Shown here one piece after another: positions 17,333-27,664 of a stretch of 64,000 bases of DNA; position 1 is the stretch's first letter; every line of letters starts with the position of its first letter. A program made the position numbers and the translations under genes. Source of the stretch: Anaerolineae bacterium (lineage in GTDB: Bacteria > Chloroflexota > Anaerolineae > UBA4142 > SHND01); NCBI GenBank assembly GCA_021463195.1, contig JAJTXZ010000010.1, positions 27,842 to 91,841 of the forward strand. Reading direction: 5' to 3'. The notes under the pieces were generated by a model, which did not search any database, was not told the DNA's origin, and worked only from the letters and a program-made list of their open reading frames with translations.

Positions 17333-19054
17333 ATGAATGTGATGCAACAACGCTGGCTGGTGGGGCTGGTCGTCTTGAACCTTTTGCTCGGTTGCGCCAG
17401 CGTCGTCGCGTTGGGTCTGCGGCGCGATGCGCTTCAACAGGCCCTCGCCGATGTGACGGGCGAAGAAGATTTCTCCTATCAACTCCGCGCGTTAGGATTC
17501 CTCGTCCTCTCTTGGTTTCAAGCGCCGCGCGACACGGCTGATTACGCGCCCATGCCGTACACCGACATGCCGCCGTTTGGCGTCAATACTTTTTTTGAGC
17601 AAGAAGTGGAAGAGGCGAAAATTCGCGCGAGTATGCGGTTAATCCGCGACGCGGGCTTTGTTTTTATCCGTCAAGAATTTCCCTGGGAAGACCTCGAACC
17701 GACGCGGCAAGGCGAATTTTGGGACCCAAAATTCAAGCATTCGACGTGGGATAAATACGACCGCATCGTCGCGCTGGCGGATGAATATGGTTTGGAAATT
17801 ATCGCGCGGCTGGACCATCCGCCGAACTGGACGCGCGCGGACGGCGCGGCGCGCGGTAATTTCGCGCCGCCGGACAATTACGCGGATTACGGCGCATTTG
17901 TGCGCGCGGTGGTCGCGCGCTATCGCGGCAAAATCAAATATTATCAGTTGTGGAACGAACCGAATATTTATCCCGAATGGGGCGCGCAGGATGTCAACGC
18001 GCAAGATTATACGCGCCTGTTAAAAGTCGGTTACACAAGCGCAAAACAAGCCGACCCGAACGCCGTCATCATCAGCGCGGGTTTGGCGCAAACTTTGGAA
18101 ACGGGCCCGCGCAATGTGAACGATTTGATTTTTTTGCGGCAAATGTATGACGCGGGCGCGCGTGATTATTTTGATATTCTCGCGGTGATGAATTATGGTC
18201 TTTTTACGGGTCCCGGCGACCGACGCGCGGACGCGGCGCGGACCAATTTTTCGCGGCCCATGCTGCTGCGCGAAATTATGGTCCAGAATGGCGACGCGAA
18301 TAAACCCATGTGGGCGATGGAAATCGGTTGGAACGCGCTGCCGCGCGCTTTCGAGAACGCGCCCTATGGGCGCGTGACGGCGGAGCAACAAGGCAGGTAC
18401 GCGGCGCAAGCGTACGAACGCGCGCAGACCGAATGGCCCTGGATGGGCGTGATGAATTATTGGTTTTTCAAACGCGCGTACGACAATGAACGCGACCAAC
18501 CCTTTTTTTATTTTCGTTTGTTTGACCCCGATTTCAAACCGCAGCCCGTGTATCAAGCGCTCAAAGCATATACCGCGACGGCGCGCTGGTTGGGCAGGGG
18601 TTTTCATCAAGAGACGCATTGGGCGGCAGAGTATCTTGGAGACTGGAGAACTGGAAACTATGGCGCGCGGGTGACGGACGGGTATCGGATTGGCAATCCG
18701 GGTGACGTTTTACGTTTCACATTTCGCGGCGATGCGGTGGAGCTTGCGCTCGCGCCGGGTTTATATAGCGGCATTGTCGAGGCGCGCGTGGATGGAGGCG
18801 CGTGGCGCGAGTTTGATTTGCGCGCGACCGACCCGAACGCAGACCATCGCGTGACGCTCGCGCAAAATTTGTGGGGGGATGAACATTACCTCGAAGCGCG
18901 CGTCACGCAAGGCGAGCTGCGGTTGGACGGGGTGGTAGTAAAACAATCGCGAATCGGGACGCGTCAAATTGTCGCGTTCACCGCGTTGGGCGTCGCCTTG
19001 ACAAGTGTTGCGCTGTTGGGTTTGCTCTGGTTTAGGGCGCGGCGGCTGAAATGA
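17333..19054 (+). CDS. Membrane-anchored clan-A glycoside hydrolase (GH39/GH5-like TIM barrel)
   Basis: 573 residues. A hydrophobic N-terminal helix (about 7-28) precedes a TIM barrel with the acid/base glutamate E209 in YYQLWNEPN and the probable nucleophile E330 in PMWAMEIGW, the two-glutamate pattern of clan A retaining glycosidases. After the barrel comes a beta-rich domain (about 430-535) and a C-terminal membrane helix (about 545-568) with a basic end, so the enzyme is probably tethered outside the cell. The substrate cannot be read from sequence. Its stop overlaps the start of the GT-C gene (ATGA), so the two are translated together: a degrading and a transferring enzyme in one operon. 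Confidence 0.85.
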   Translation: MNVMQQRWLVGLVVLNLLLGCASVVALGLRRDALQQALADVTGEEDFSYQLRALGFLVLSWFQAPRDTADYAPMPYTDMPPFGVNTFFEQEVEEAKIRASMRLIRDAGFVFIRQEFPWEDLEPTRQGEFWDPKFKHSTWDKYDRIVALADEYGLEIIARLDHPPNWTRADGAARGNFAPPDNYADYGAFVRAVVARYRGKIKYYQLWNEPNIYPEWGAQDVNAQDYTRLLKVGYTSAKQADPNAVIISAGLAQTLETGPRNVNDLIFLRQMYDAGARDYFDILAVMNYGLFTGPGDRRADAARTNFSRPMLLREIMVQNGDANKPMWAMEIGWNALPRAFENAPYGRVTAEQQGRYAAQAYERAQTEWPWMGVMNYWFFKRAYDNERDQPFFYFRLFDPDFKPQPVYQALKAYTATARWLGRGFHQETHWAAEYLGDWRTGNYGARVTDGYRIGNPGDVLRFTFRGDAVELALAPGLYSGIVEARVDGGAWREFDLRATDPNADHRVTLAQNLWGDEHYLEARVTQGELRLDGVVVKQSRIGTRQIVAFTALGVALTSVALLGLLWFRARRLK

Positions 19055-21060
19055 AAATTGGCAAAGCAAGGGATGGCGAATGGCGCGCGCGCGGAAATTT
19101 GATTTGGATCTTGGGCGCGCTGGCGATCGCTTTTTTTACGCGCGTGAATGCGTTGGCGGCGCAAAGTTTGTGGAACGATGAAGGCACATCGGTCGCGCTG
19201 GCGCAAACGAGCGTCAACGCGATTATAAATGCCGCCGCGCGCGATATTCATCCGCCGCTTTATTATCTCTTGTTGAGCGGCTGGATTCAGGTTGCGGGCA
19301 TCAGCGAATTCGCGGTCCGTTTTCTGTCCGTCTTCGCGGGCGTCTTGGTGGTTGCTGTCACATTCCGCATCGCGCGCGAATTTTTTAATCGGAACATTGC
19401 GCTCATTGCCGCGCTATTGTCCGCGCTGAATCCATTCCAAGTGTATTACGCGCAAGAGACGCGGATGTATATTTGGGTGACGTTGTTCGCGTGTTTGTCG
19501 TTGTGGGCGATGATTGTGGCGCTCAAGCCGCCGCGCGAATTCGAGCCGTCGCCGCGCGCGCGGCAAGCGCAAAGGCGCGGCGTCGCTCTCGGTGGTTACA
19601 TCATCGCCACGCTTGCCGCGTTGTACGCCAATTATTACGCGTTCACGTTGGTCTTGGTTCAAAACCTTGCGTTTCTGGCGTATTTGCTTTGGGCGCGACA
19701 CGAACGCCGCCCGCGTTTGGCGCACACGGTTGGCTGGTGGGTCGCGGCGCAAGCGGCGATTGCGTTGGCGTATCTGCCATGGCTGTGGTTTGCGCGCGCG
19801 TCGCTGACAGCGTGGCCCGGCATTAGCGAGCCGATGTCATTTTTTGAAATGGCGTGGCGCATCGCTAGCGCGTTTGTGACGGCGGCGGATTCAGCGCGCG
19901 ATGTTCAGGCGCTCCTCGTCGGCGCGTGCATTTTGTTTTTCATTGGCGGTTTGTTGCCCTCGCGCGATCTAGCGCGAATCAGCGGATGGGGGATTGTGAT
20001 GTGCGCGCTGTGGGTGGGCGTGCCAGTTCTGGCGATGTATGGCGTCTCGCTTGCGCGTCCCGCGTACAATCCAAAATTTTTGTTGTTGGCGTCGCCGGGA
20101 TTTTTGATTCTCGTCGCGCGCGGCATTTCCGTTTCGTATCGCGGTTTATTTTCGCGCGCGGCGTATGCTGACGGTTCGGATGCGCGCGCGCGGCGTTTGG
20201 CGCGCGCGTTGATTCGCGCGGGCGTTTTGCTGCTAGGAATTTTGTTTGTGGGCGGGCTTGGCGTGACATTGCGAAATATGTACACCGACCCGCGTTTGCA
20301 GCGCGATGATTATCGCGGGCTTGTGAATTATATCAACGCGGCGGCGACAGAACGCGACGCGGTGATTGTGAACGCGCCGGGGCAAATGGATGTGGTACGC
20401 TATTATTATCGCGGCGCGGCAAAATTGGCTCCTTTGCCCGTCGGGCGACCGCTGGATCGCGTGGCGACGCAAACGGCATTGGCAGAGTTGGCGACGCGGC
20501 AAAATATTTTTGGAATTTTTTGGGCAACAGACCAAGCCGACCCTGAGCGTTTGATTGAACGACAGCTCGCGGAAACGGCTTATAAGGCGAGCGATGAATG
20601 GCATGGCAATGTGCGCTTGGCGCAATATACGCAGCCGCCGCAAACCGAGTTTGCCGCGTTTCAAACAGATGTCCGTTTTGGCGATGAGATCGCGTTGGAA
20701 AGCTACAGGTATCCCGCGCCGCCGCGCGCCGTCACAGCTTTTGCGCCGATAGAATTGGCATGGCGTCCGCTGCGTTTGCCGCCGCCGACGCGCTATAAAG
20801 TGTTCGCGCAGTTGCTCGACGCGCAGGGGCGATTGGTCAGTCAACGCGATGCGGAACCGGTGGATGGTTTTCGCCCGACAGACCAATGGACGACCGATGC
20901 GACGGTGTTTGACCGTCTCGCCATTCCAATTCCGCCGAACTTGGCGTCCGGCGCGTATAGCGTAATTGTCGGACTTTATCGCGCGGATAATGGCGCGCGG
21001 CTTGTGACGAATCGAGGCGACGATTATTTCACGCTTGGGTCGCTCCAAGTCGCTCAATGA
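19051..21060 (+). CDS. GT-C family glycosyltransferase (PMT_2-like)
   Basis: 669 residues with about ten to twelve membrane helices in the first 410 residues. The first external loop carries LWNDEGTSVALAQ and DIHPPLYYLLLSGW, the acidic and HPPLYY motifs of the ArnT/PMT_2/RgtA superfamily, which transfers sugars from polyprenyl-phosphate donors. The C-terminal 250 residues are soluble and beta-rich, ending in a domain with FAPIELAWRP...YKVFAQLLDAQG, like those often fused to these enzymes. It overlaps the glycosidase gene by four bases. Confidence 0.85.
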   Translation: MKIGKARDGEWRARGNLIWILGALAIAFFTRVNALAAQSLWNDEGTSVALAQTSVNAIINAAARDIHPPLYYLLLSGWIQVAGISEFAVRFLSVFAGVLVVAVTFRIAREFFNRNIALIAALLSALNPFQVYYAQETRMYIWVTLFACLSLWAMIVALKPPREFEPSPRARQAQRRGVALGGYIIATLAALYANYYAFTLVLVQNLAFLAYLLWARHERRPRLAHTVGWWVAAQAAIALAYLPWLWFARASLTAWPGISEPMSFFEMAWRIASAFVTAADSARDVQALLVGACILFFIGGLLPSRDLARISGWGIVMCALWVGVPVLAMYGVSLARPAYNPKFLLLASPGFLILVARGISVSYRGLFSRAAYADGSDARARRLARALIRAGVLLLGILFVGGLGVTLRNMYTDPRLQRDDYRGLVNYINAAATERDAVIVNAPGQMDVVRYYYRGAAKLAPLPVGRPLDRVATQTALAELATRQNIFGIFWATDQADPERLIERQLAETAYKASDEWHGNVRLAQYTQPPQTEFAAFQTDVRFGDEIALESYRYPAPPRAVTAFAPIELAWRPLRLPPPTRYKVFAQLLDAQGRLVSQRDAEPVDGFRPTDQWTTDATVFDRLAIPIPPNLASGAYSVIVGLYRADNGARLVTNRGDDYFTLGSLQVAQ

Positions 21061-21164
21061 GTCCGCGCGCGCCGCGTATTTTTTGCCGCGCTGCCGAATG
21101 CCAATTTTGAATTTGCGCGGACTGAACGAATGCGCGACACGCGACGAATTTACGCTCCTCGTGC

Positions 21165-21170
21165 TATACT
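21165..21170 (+). promoter_or_regulatory. Extended -10 promoter upstream of the TPR gene
   Basis: TGcTATACT in the 260-bp gap after the GT-C gene. Transcription from about 21177 gives a leader of about 150 bases before translation starts. Confidence 0.55.
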
Positions 21171-21180
21171 TTTAGACGCG

Positions 21181-21292
21181 GCGATTCGCGTAAAATTCGC
21201 AGTTTAAAAACCGCTGGCAATAGGCACAGCGTAAATGCGCCGAGAATCTTTTGCCATGAGGTTTTAACCTCAGGGTACCCGATTTTTTACGC
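21181..21292 (+). ncRNA. Structured leader RNA, three-helix riboswitch-like element
   Basis: Helix P1 pairs GCGTAAAA (21188-21195) with TTTTACGC (21285-21292). Inside it, P2 pairs TGGCAA (21215-21220) with TTGCCA (21251-21256) and continues as GGC-a-CA/TG-c-GCC. P3 is the hairpin TGAGGTT-tt-AACCTCA (21257-21272). The loop of P2 is GCGTAAA (21229-21235), an exact copy of the 5' strand of P1, so the two could compete for the same partner. A T-run sits in the 3' strand of P1. The closest resemblance I can think of is the layout of small riboswitches, but no known class consensus matches by eye. Confidence 0.45.
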
Positions 21293-21329
21293 CATTCGCG
21301 AGCGCTAATGTCCGACAAGTTTGGTCTTT

Positions 21330-22538
21330 ATGTACATCGGTCGTAAACCTCAACGGCTCCCCTGGTTACGCAGCTGTCTTTTGATTATCATTATCGTCAT
21401 TGGCACAGCGTATGCGAGCGTTTTGATATTGGCGGCGGGCGGCGTGTATGTGGCGCCAAGCGCGGCGCTGCCCGAAGCGCTGCATCCGACGCCGACGATT
21501 ACGCCCACGCCGACCGAACCTGCGGTGAATATCGTTAATCGCGCGGATAGTTTTTTTCAAAACGGCCAAGTGAATCAAGCGCTTGAGGAATATCGCCGCG
21601 TGATTGATTTGGAACCGGAAAATGATTTGGCGTATGCGCGTTTGGCGCGGCTCTTGATTATTCGGCGCAATTATTTGGAAGCGGAAGATATGGCGCGCAC
21701 GGCGGTGGAATTGAAACCGGACAGCGCGTACAATAACGCGGTGCTGGCGCTCACGCTCGATTGGCAAGGTAAATACGATGAAGCATTGCCCGCCGCGCTG
21801 CGCGCGATTGAATTGGATGAAAACAATGTGTACGCGCAAGCGTATTTGAGCGAGTTATATTCGGATATGGGACGCGTGGATAAATCGCTCCCTGCCGCGC
21901 GCAAGGCGATTGAATTGGATGATAATAATTACGAGGCGCATCGCGCGTTGGGGTACGCGTACGAAACGTCGGGCAAGTATCGCAACGCGATTGTGGAATA
22001 TCAGCGCGCGATTCAAATTCAGCCGAATCTCGGTTATCTCTATGTCGCCGCCGCGCGCAATTTACGCGCCATTGGACAATATCGCAACGCGCTAGCGCTG
22101 ATTCAACAAGCGATTCAGGCGGACCCGTCTTCCGCCGAGGTGTATGATGAATTTGGCTGGATTTATTATTTTCTTGGCGATTATGACGCGGCGATTTTGC
22201 AGTTGAAACGCGCGACGCAGCTTGATCCGAATTACGCGCCGGCGCACGGGCATCTCGGCATTATTTATTTTGTTTTGCAAAATTGGGCACAGGCGGCGCC
22301 AAGTTTTGAAAAAGCGATTGCGCTGGGCGGCGCGCGCGCCGAATATTTTTATTCGCTCGGTTTGGCGTACGTGAATTTGGATAATTGCCCCAAAGGCAAA
22401 GAGTGGCTTGACAAGGCGGTGAATGTGAATCCCGACGATACGGCGGTGCAGGCGGCAGTGCAATTTTACAATGAAAATTGTCTCGGCAGCGCGGTGCCGC
22501 CGACCAGACGACCCGCGACCGCCGTGCCGCAGCCGTAA
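21330..22538 (+). CDS. Membrane-anchored tetratricopeptide repeat protein
   Basis: About 402 residues from ATG at 21330 (an in-frame TTG lies three codons upstream; neither has a clear ribosome binding site). An N-terminal membrane helix (about 15-40) is followed by a short Thr-Pro linker (TPTITPTPTEP) and then eight or nine TPR units (about 65-375), with regular A-x-Y/L-P-D/N pattern such as AIQADPSSAEVYDEFGWIY. The C-terminus is a short proline-rich tail. TPR arrays mediate protein assembly; the partner is unknown. The long structured leader makes this gene a candidate for RNA-level regulation. Confidence 0.85.
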   Translation: MYIGRKPQRLPWLRSCLLIIIIVIGTAYASVLILAAGGVYVAPSAALPEALHPTPTITPTPTEPAVNIVNRADSFFQNGQVNQALEEYRRVIDLEPENDLAYARLARLLIIRRNYLEAEDMARTAVELKPDSAYNNAVLALTLDWQGKYDEALPAALRAIELDENNVYAQAYLSELYSDMGRVDKSLPAARKAIELDDNNYEAHRALGYAYETSGKYRNAIVEYQRAIQIQPNLGYLYVAAARNLRAIGQYRNALALIQQAIQADPSSAEVYDEFGWIYYFLGDYDAAILQLKRATQLDPNYAPAHGHLGIIYFVLQNWAQAAPSFEKAIALGGARAEYFYSLGLAYVNLDNCPKGKEWLDKAVNVNPDDTAVQAAVQFYNENCLGSAVPPTRRPATAVPQP

Positions 22539-22559
22539 CGTTATTCACAGCCGCGGCGC

Positions 22560-24446
22560 CTACTGGTCTCGCTGCTCCATCTGCTGCACTGTTTTGGCGA
22601 CTTCTTGAATGGCTACGCGTTGTTTGCGATACAAGTCGCTTTCGCTCATGGCGAGTTTTTGCGCGACCTCGCGGATTTTCATCCCCTGCATCACCTTGAG
22701 CTCGAGGATGTTGTACAACAACCATTCGGGCGCGGTAAGCGAACGCGAACCTTCGGGGCGCAGCGTGTCAATCGCTTCCGCAAGGATGCCGCGCAGCGCG
22801 CGTGTCGGATTTTGACCATAGGCGCCGAGCGATTGCCGCACAATGTTTAATTGCAGTAACGGCGAGTGCGCCAATTTCGGTCCGCCCCAATAATCGTCGA
22901 GCGCGCCTTTGATGGCGCGATTGAAATCGGGCGACGCAATCAATTCTTCTTCTACGCGTTCGCCCGCGATGCCGCCAATGACGCGCGGTTTCGCCTGCAC
23001 GCGCTGCAACGCTTCCACTTCGCTGCCGATTTGCTCTAACGCATCGAAAACATTTTTTTGCAGCGCGCGATCTTCGAGCGCGAGCTCGGCTTGCGATGCC
23101 AACGCGTCCACCAATTCCTGTTCGTGTTCGGTCAAATCGGGCTGCGGCGCGCGCGCCGCAACCCCCAAGACGCCGACGACGATATCACTGCCGTTCACTT
23201 GAAGCGGATACAACCAATATTCGCCGACGACAAAAAAACGCGGTTGTCGCGTTTCATCGCTATTGAGTGAGGGGGGGGTGACTTGGCTCGCCATAAATTG
23301 TTGCACCGGTTCGCGCGCGCCGACCACTGTTTCCAGTTTCCAGCCGTCGGGTTCCGCCGCTAACGCGAAACCGCTTTGCACGCGCAAGAGGTCGCACATC
23401 GCGGCGAGAATATTTTCCAACACTTGGCGCAAATCGCCCGTCGTAAGCAAGTGCGCTTCGAGTTTTTGAATCTGGTTGATTTCGCGGCGGTCCTGCCAAA
23501 ATAAAACGCGGTCAATATAACCTTTGCCGCGACTAATGAGCATTTCAAACACAATGACGCCGATGATGACAGTCGCCGCCAATAATGTATCGCGACTGAG
23601 CGGAATCAGCGTTTCGATAAATGGCACAATCGTCATGGCGGTGACGACGCCCACCGCCACCAATGGCCCGCGCAGCAGATAATGCGCGAACTTTTGTTTG
23701 ATGATGCGGTCGGGCGCGAGCGCGCCTTGATACGCGACGGTGTATGCCATCACAATCAACATGCCAAGCAAGGCGATTGTGCCAAAAAACGTCAGCAGCA
23801 GCAGGATGACTGGCGGAATGAGCGCGGGGAAACCGGAAAAAACAAGGTACGGGAAAACGCCGAATGCGGGCGCGATAAAAGCGATGCCCAAACGCCGTAA
23901 GCGGCGGCGCGAAATCGGCGTCAACGTGCGGCGGCGCGCGAGCTCAATATTATAAATGCCCCACACAGTGGTCGCTGTAAAATAAATGGCGAACAAGCCA
24001 AAGAGCGGTCCGGCATGCAGTTGGGTGGCGAACGGCGCATTGAATGGTTCCGCCACAATCCAATCGCTTAGCAACACCAAGCCGAGAAAAATCATTCCGC
24101 CGAGATACGCCGCCCAAGTCGCCGCGCGCCGCCAGCGTGAATCGTAAAAGGTGGAGCGCAAGACTGCATTGGAAAAATGCAAATACGCGGCTGGCACGAA
24201 CGCGATGCCAATCCATTTAAAACGCAGTAATTGCTCCGCCGCCTCTGGCGAAGTGGCGCGCAGCAGAAATACTTGGCCGATATAGACAATGCCGACAAAG
24301 GTCAGCAGCGCGCTAAAGCCGCGCTGCACCGGATTGCGCCAACTTGATGGAAAGAGCCATAGCAGCAGAGCAAAGGTGAAAATAACCAGCGCGGCGGCAA
24401 GCAGAAAATTGGCGAGGGCGAGCAGCTCTAAAAAAAGGTCGAACAT
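22560..24446 (-). CDS. 7TM-GAF-HTH membrane regulator lacking a histidine kinase core
   Basis: About 628 residues from ATG at 24446, preferred because a TATACT box lies 6 bases upstream, which excludes the ATG five codons earlier. The first 300 residues hold about nine hydrophobic helices like the histidine-kinase 7TM sensor region. Next comes a GAF domain (about 330-470). Instead of HisKA/HATPase domains the protein then has a linker and ends in GMKIREVAQKLAMSESDLYRKQRVAIQEVA, which looks like a helix-turn-helix. There is no H-box, N-box or G-box. This suggests a one-component membrane regulator or a scaffold. It contains an eight-C tract around 23270-23277. Confidence 0.7.
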   Translation of the reverse strand: MFDLFLELLALANFLLAAALVIFTFALLLWLFPSSWRNPVQRGFSALLTFVGIVYIGQVFLLRATSPEAAEQLLRFKWIGIAFVPAAYLHFSNAVLRSTFYDSRWRRAATWAAYLGGMIFLGLVLLSDWIVAEPFNAPFATQLHAGPLFGLFAIYFTATTVWGIYNIELARRRTLTPISRRRLRRLGIAFIAPAFGVFPYLVFSGFPALIPPVILLLLTFFGTIALLGMLIVMAYTVAYQGALAPDRIIKQKFAHYLLRGPLVAVGVVTAMTIVPFIETLIPLSRDTLLAATVIIGVIVFEMLISRGKGYIDRVLFWQDRREINQIQKLEAHLLTTGDLRQVLENILAAMCDLLRVQSGFALAAEPDGWKLETVVGAREPVQQFMASQVTPPSLNSDETRQPRFFVVGEYWLYPLQVNGSDIVVGVLGVAARAPQPDLTEHEQELVDALASQAELALEDRALQKNVFDALEQIGSEVEALQRVQAKPRVIGGIAGERVEEELIASPDFNRAIKGALDDYWGGPKLAHSPLLQLNIVRQSLGAYGQNPTRALRGILAEAIDTLRPEGSRSLTAPEWLLYNILELKVMQGMKIREVAQKLAMSESDLYRKQRVAIQEVAKTVQQMEQRDQ

Positions 24447-24452
24447 GAATCC

Positions 24453-24458
24453 AGTATA
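24453..24458 (-). promoter_or_regulatory. -10 box of the 7TM-GAF-HTH gene, leaderless
   Basis: TATACT on the minus strand ends six bases before the ATG at 24446, so transcription should begin at or next to the start codon. Confidence 0.45.
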
Positions 24459-24522
24459 CAAGTAGACAGGTAAATAAGGAAACAGATAAAAAGAGAAAAA
24501 TGATTATTTGTTGTCGTGTCGC

Positions 24523-25323
24523 TTATTTGTATCCCAATGCCAAGGTAAAGAAAAAATACGCGAACGCGAGCGGAATGAACATGCTGTCGAGACGGTCAAA
24601 GACGCCGCCGTGTCCCGCAATCAAAGCGCCAGAATCTTTGACGCCCAGATTGCGTTTAATCAGCGATTCGGTCAAGTCGCCCGCGGTTGTCAACAAAGCA
24701 ATGCCCAAACCCAAAATGAACGCTGCCCAGATAGGCATGCCATAGATTATGCTGAGCAGCATCACCAACACAGTTCCCATCAGGATGCCGCCAATCGCGC
24801 CTTCGCGCGTTTTCTTGGGGCTGATGTCGGGGAAAAATGGATGCTTGCCAAATGCGCGTCCGGAGATATACGCGAAAATATCGGTGAGCCAGGTGCCGAG
24901 CAGGGGAATGAACAACAACGCCGCGCCATTTTCCAAGTGACGCAGCGCAAAAATAAATGTTCCCAATAAGCCGATATATACGACGCCCACCACCATGACT
25001 GCCCAATTCAACAAAAAACCTTGATGTTCTTGGCGCGTCAATTCCCACAGGGGCGGGAGCGCGACTGTGAGGGTGAGCAGCAGCGTCGAAAAATCGTACG
25101 GCAGCTGCGGCAGCAGCGACGCATTTAGCAAGAGCAGCGCAATCAAACCCAGCGCGGGCAGCCACAATGGTTGATGTCCGCCCAAACGCGTCATGTTAAA
25201 GTATTCGTAACCGACCAGCGTCAGACCTGTGCCATATAGCGCATAGAGCCACCAGCCGCCGAGATAAATCGCAAACGAGGCAGTTATAAAAAGGAGGATG
25301 GCAGAGATGAGCCGAGTTGTCAC
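24523..25323 (-). CDS. cdsA: Phosphatidate cytidylyltransferase
   Basis: 266 residues with seven or eight membrane helices. The C-terminus carries the family signature DLTESLIKRNLGVKDSG...GHGGVFDRLDS, with the conserved Lys, Asp and Gly-His-Gly residues. The enzyme makes CDP-diacylglycerol from CTP and phosphatidic acid, the branch point of phospholipid synthesis. It follows uppS by 54 bases in the rpsB-tsf-pyrH-frr-uppS-cdsA run, an order conserved across many bacteria. Confidence 0.95.
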   Translation of the reverse strand: MTTRLISAILLFITASFAIYLGGWWLYALYGTGLTLVGYEYFNMTRLGGHQPLWLPALGLIALLLLNASLLPQLPYDFSTLLLTLTVALPPLWELTRQEHQGFLLNWAVMVVGVVYIGLLGTFIFALRHLENGAALLFIPLLGTWLTDIFAYISGRAFGKHPFFPDISPKKTREGAIGGILMGTVLVMLLSIIYGMPIWAAFILGLGIALLTTAGDLTESLIKRNLGVKDSGALIAGHGGVFDRLDSMFIPLAFAYFFFTLALGYK

Positions 25324-25377
25324 AGTGAAAAAAATCCCAAGCGTATTTAGGACAGGTCGCGTTACGCGTCGCGGCGC

Positions 25378-26115
25378 TCAAGGTTTCAACACTTTGCCGA
25401 AACGGCGTTCGCGTTGATCATACGCGCGCAGCGCGTCATGCAGCGCTTGTTTATCAAAATCGGGCCAAAAGGTCGGCGTCGAATAATATTCGGCGTATGC
25501 CGCTTGCCAAATTAAATAATTCGAGAGGCGCATTTCGCCGGCAGTGCGAATCACTAAATCGGGATCGGGCGTGCCGCCGGTGTACAAATGTTGCGCAAAG
25601 AGTTCTTCGGTGATTTGGTCCGCCGCTACGCCCGTCGCCATGATTTTTTTTACGGCGTCAATAATTTCGGCGCGTCCGCCATAATTGAACGCGACATTGA
25701 GATTGAGACGTGTATTGTGCGCCGTCAGCGCGACCGCATCGGCAATCAATTTAACCAGTTTAGCGGAAAGTTGGTCGGTGCGTCCAAGATGCCGAATCCG
25801 CACGCCGTTCTTGTGGAGTTCGGGCGTCTCGCGTTGGATCGTCTGCTCGAGAATCGCCATCAAACCGCGCACTTCGTCGAGAGGACGATTCCAATTCTCG
25901 GTTGAGAACGCGTAAATAGTGAGGTACTGAATCCCAAATTCCACCGCCGCGTTTAACAGAAGGCGGATATTTTCGACGCCGGCGCGATGTCCCATGATAC
26001 GCGGCAAGCCGCGCGCTTGCGCCCAACGCCCGTTGCCATCCATAATGATTGCGACATGCGTGGGAATGCGCGCCAACGCGCGCGCGTTATTTGTTTGGTC
26101 CAAGACAGCAGCCAT
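25378..26115 (-). CDS. uppS: Polyprenyl diphosphate synthase, undecaprenyl type
   Basis: 245 residues from ATG at 26115 ([10 protein letters not shown]), chosen because the family N-terminus begins near here; an ATG 22 codons upstream would run through an inverted repeat. Motifs of cis-prenyltransferases are intact: [13 protein letters not shown] (Mg-binding Asp), [13 protein letters not shown], and [24 protein letters not shown] (allylic substrate and IPP binding). It makes the C55 carrier for peptidoglycan and for lipid-linked sugars, which the GT-C enzymes in this window would use. Confidence 0.95.
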   Translation of the reverse strand: MAAVLDQTNNARALARIPTHVAIIMDGNGRWAQARGLPRIMGHRAGVENIRLLLNAAVEFGIQYLTIYAFSTENWNRPLDEVRGLMAILEQTIQRETPELHKNGVRIRHLGRTDQLSAKLVKLIADAVALTAHNTRLNLNVAFNYGGRAEIIDAVKKIMATGVAADQITEELFAQHLYTGGTPDPDLVIRTAGEMRLSNYLIWQAAYAEYYSTPTFWPDFDKQALHDALRAYDQRERRFGKVLKP

Positions 26116-26137
26116 TGGCTTGATGACTTTGATTTGA

Positions 26138-26186
26138 GATTTATGCTTTGAGCGCGCCGCGTGCGGCAAATCACAAAGCATAAATC
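26138..26186. repeat. Inverted repeat in the frr-uppS gap
   Basis: GATTTATGCTTTG (26138-26150) and CAAAGCATAAATC (26174-26186) are perfect 13-bp complements around a GC-rich loop of 23 bases. It lies directly upstream of the uppS start and can form a hairpin in the operon mRNA. Confidence 0.75.
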
Positions 26187-26201
26187 CGCCATCATAAATG
26201 C

Positions 26202-26759
26202 CTACACTTCCATCACTTCTTCTTCTTTTTTCTTGCCCAACGCGTCCGCTTCGCCGGCGTATTTTTTCGTCACCTCGTCCAGCATCTCTTTGCCGCGTTT
26301 GTGCTGGTCTTCGGTAATCATCTTTTCCTTTTCCAGCTCTTCGAGGTCTTTGACGCCCTGATGCCGAATATTGCGGATGGCGATGTGTCCTTCCTCGACG
26401 CGTTTTTTAACCAGCTTGGTCATATCGCGGCGTCGTTCTTCGGTGAGCGGCGGCAGATTCAGGCGAATGACTTTGCCGTCATTATTGGGCGTCAAGCCGA
26501 GGTCGGACGCGAGCAGCGCTTTTTCAATCGCTTTGATTTGCGAAAGATCGTACGGCTTGATCAGAATCTGACGCGCTTCCGGCACGCTTACGGACGCCAG
26601 TTGTTGCAGCGGCGTGGGCGTGCCATAATAATCTATCTTGAGCGGCTCGACCAAAGACGGCGAGGCGCGGCCCGTCCGCATCGCCTGAAAATCGCGTCGC
26701 ATGGCGTCGAGCGCCTTTTTCATTTTTTCTTCGGCTTCTTTTTTTACGTCGTCTATCAT
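26202..26759 (-). CDS. frr: Ribosome recycling factor
   Basis: 185 residues, the normal length. The typical sequence [37 protein letters not shown] is present, as is the C-terminal coiled coil with [15 protein letters not shown] and RNIRHQG. RRF works with EF-G to split post-termination ribosomes. It sits between pyrH and uppS as usual. The gap to pyrH is filled by short repeats (GGTATCAGGT, GCTACCTGCTAC). Confidence 0.98.
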   Translation of the reverse strand: MIDDVKKEAEEKMKKALDAMRRDFQAMRTGRASPSLVEPLKIDYYGTPTPLQQLASVSVPEARQILIKPYDLSQIKAIEKALLASDLGLTPNNDGKVIRLNLPPLTEERRRDMTKLVKKRVEEGHIAIRNIRHQGVKDLEELEKEKMITEDQHKRGKEMLDEVTKKYAGEADALGKKKEEEVMEV

Positions 26760-26812
26760 GATTAGGGTATCAGGTCTGGGTATCAGGTAATAGAACCTTG
26801 CCTTGCTACCTG
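26760..26812. repeat. Direct-repeat stretch between pyrH and frr
   Basis: The 53-bp gap consists of GGTATCAGGT repeated twice and GCTACCTGCTACTTGCTACCT-like units. It has no reading frame, and no terminator is evident. Confidence 0.55.

Positions 26813-27664
<852 letters not shown>

Noticed and set aside
21181..21292. c-di-GMP-I riboswitch
   Set aside because: The end GCCATGA...GGGTACCCGA recalls it loosely, but the conserved core and the GAAA tetraloop are missing.
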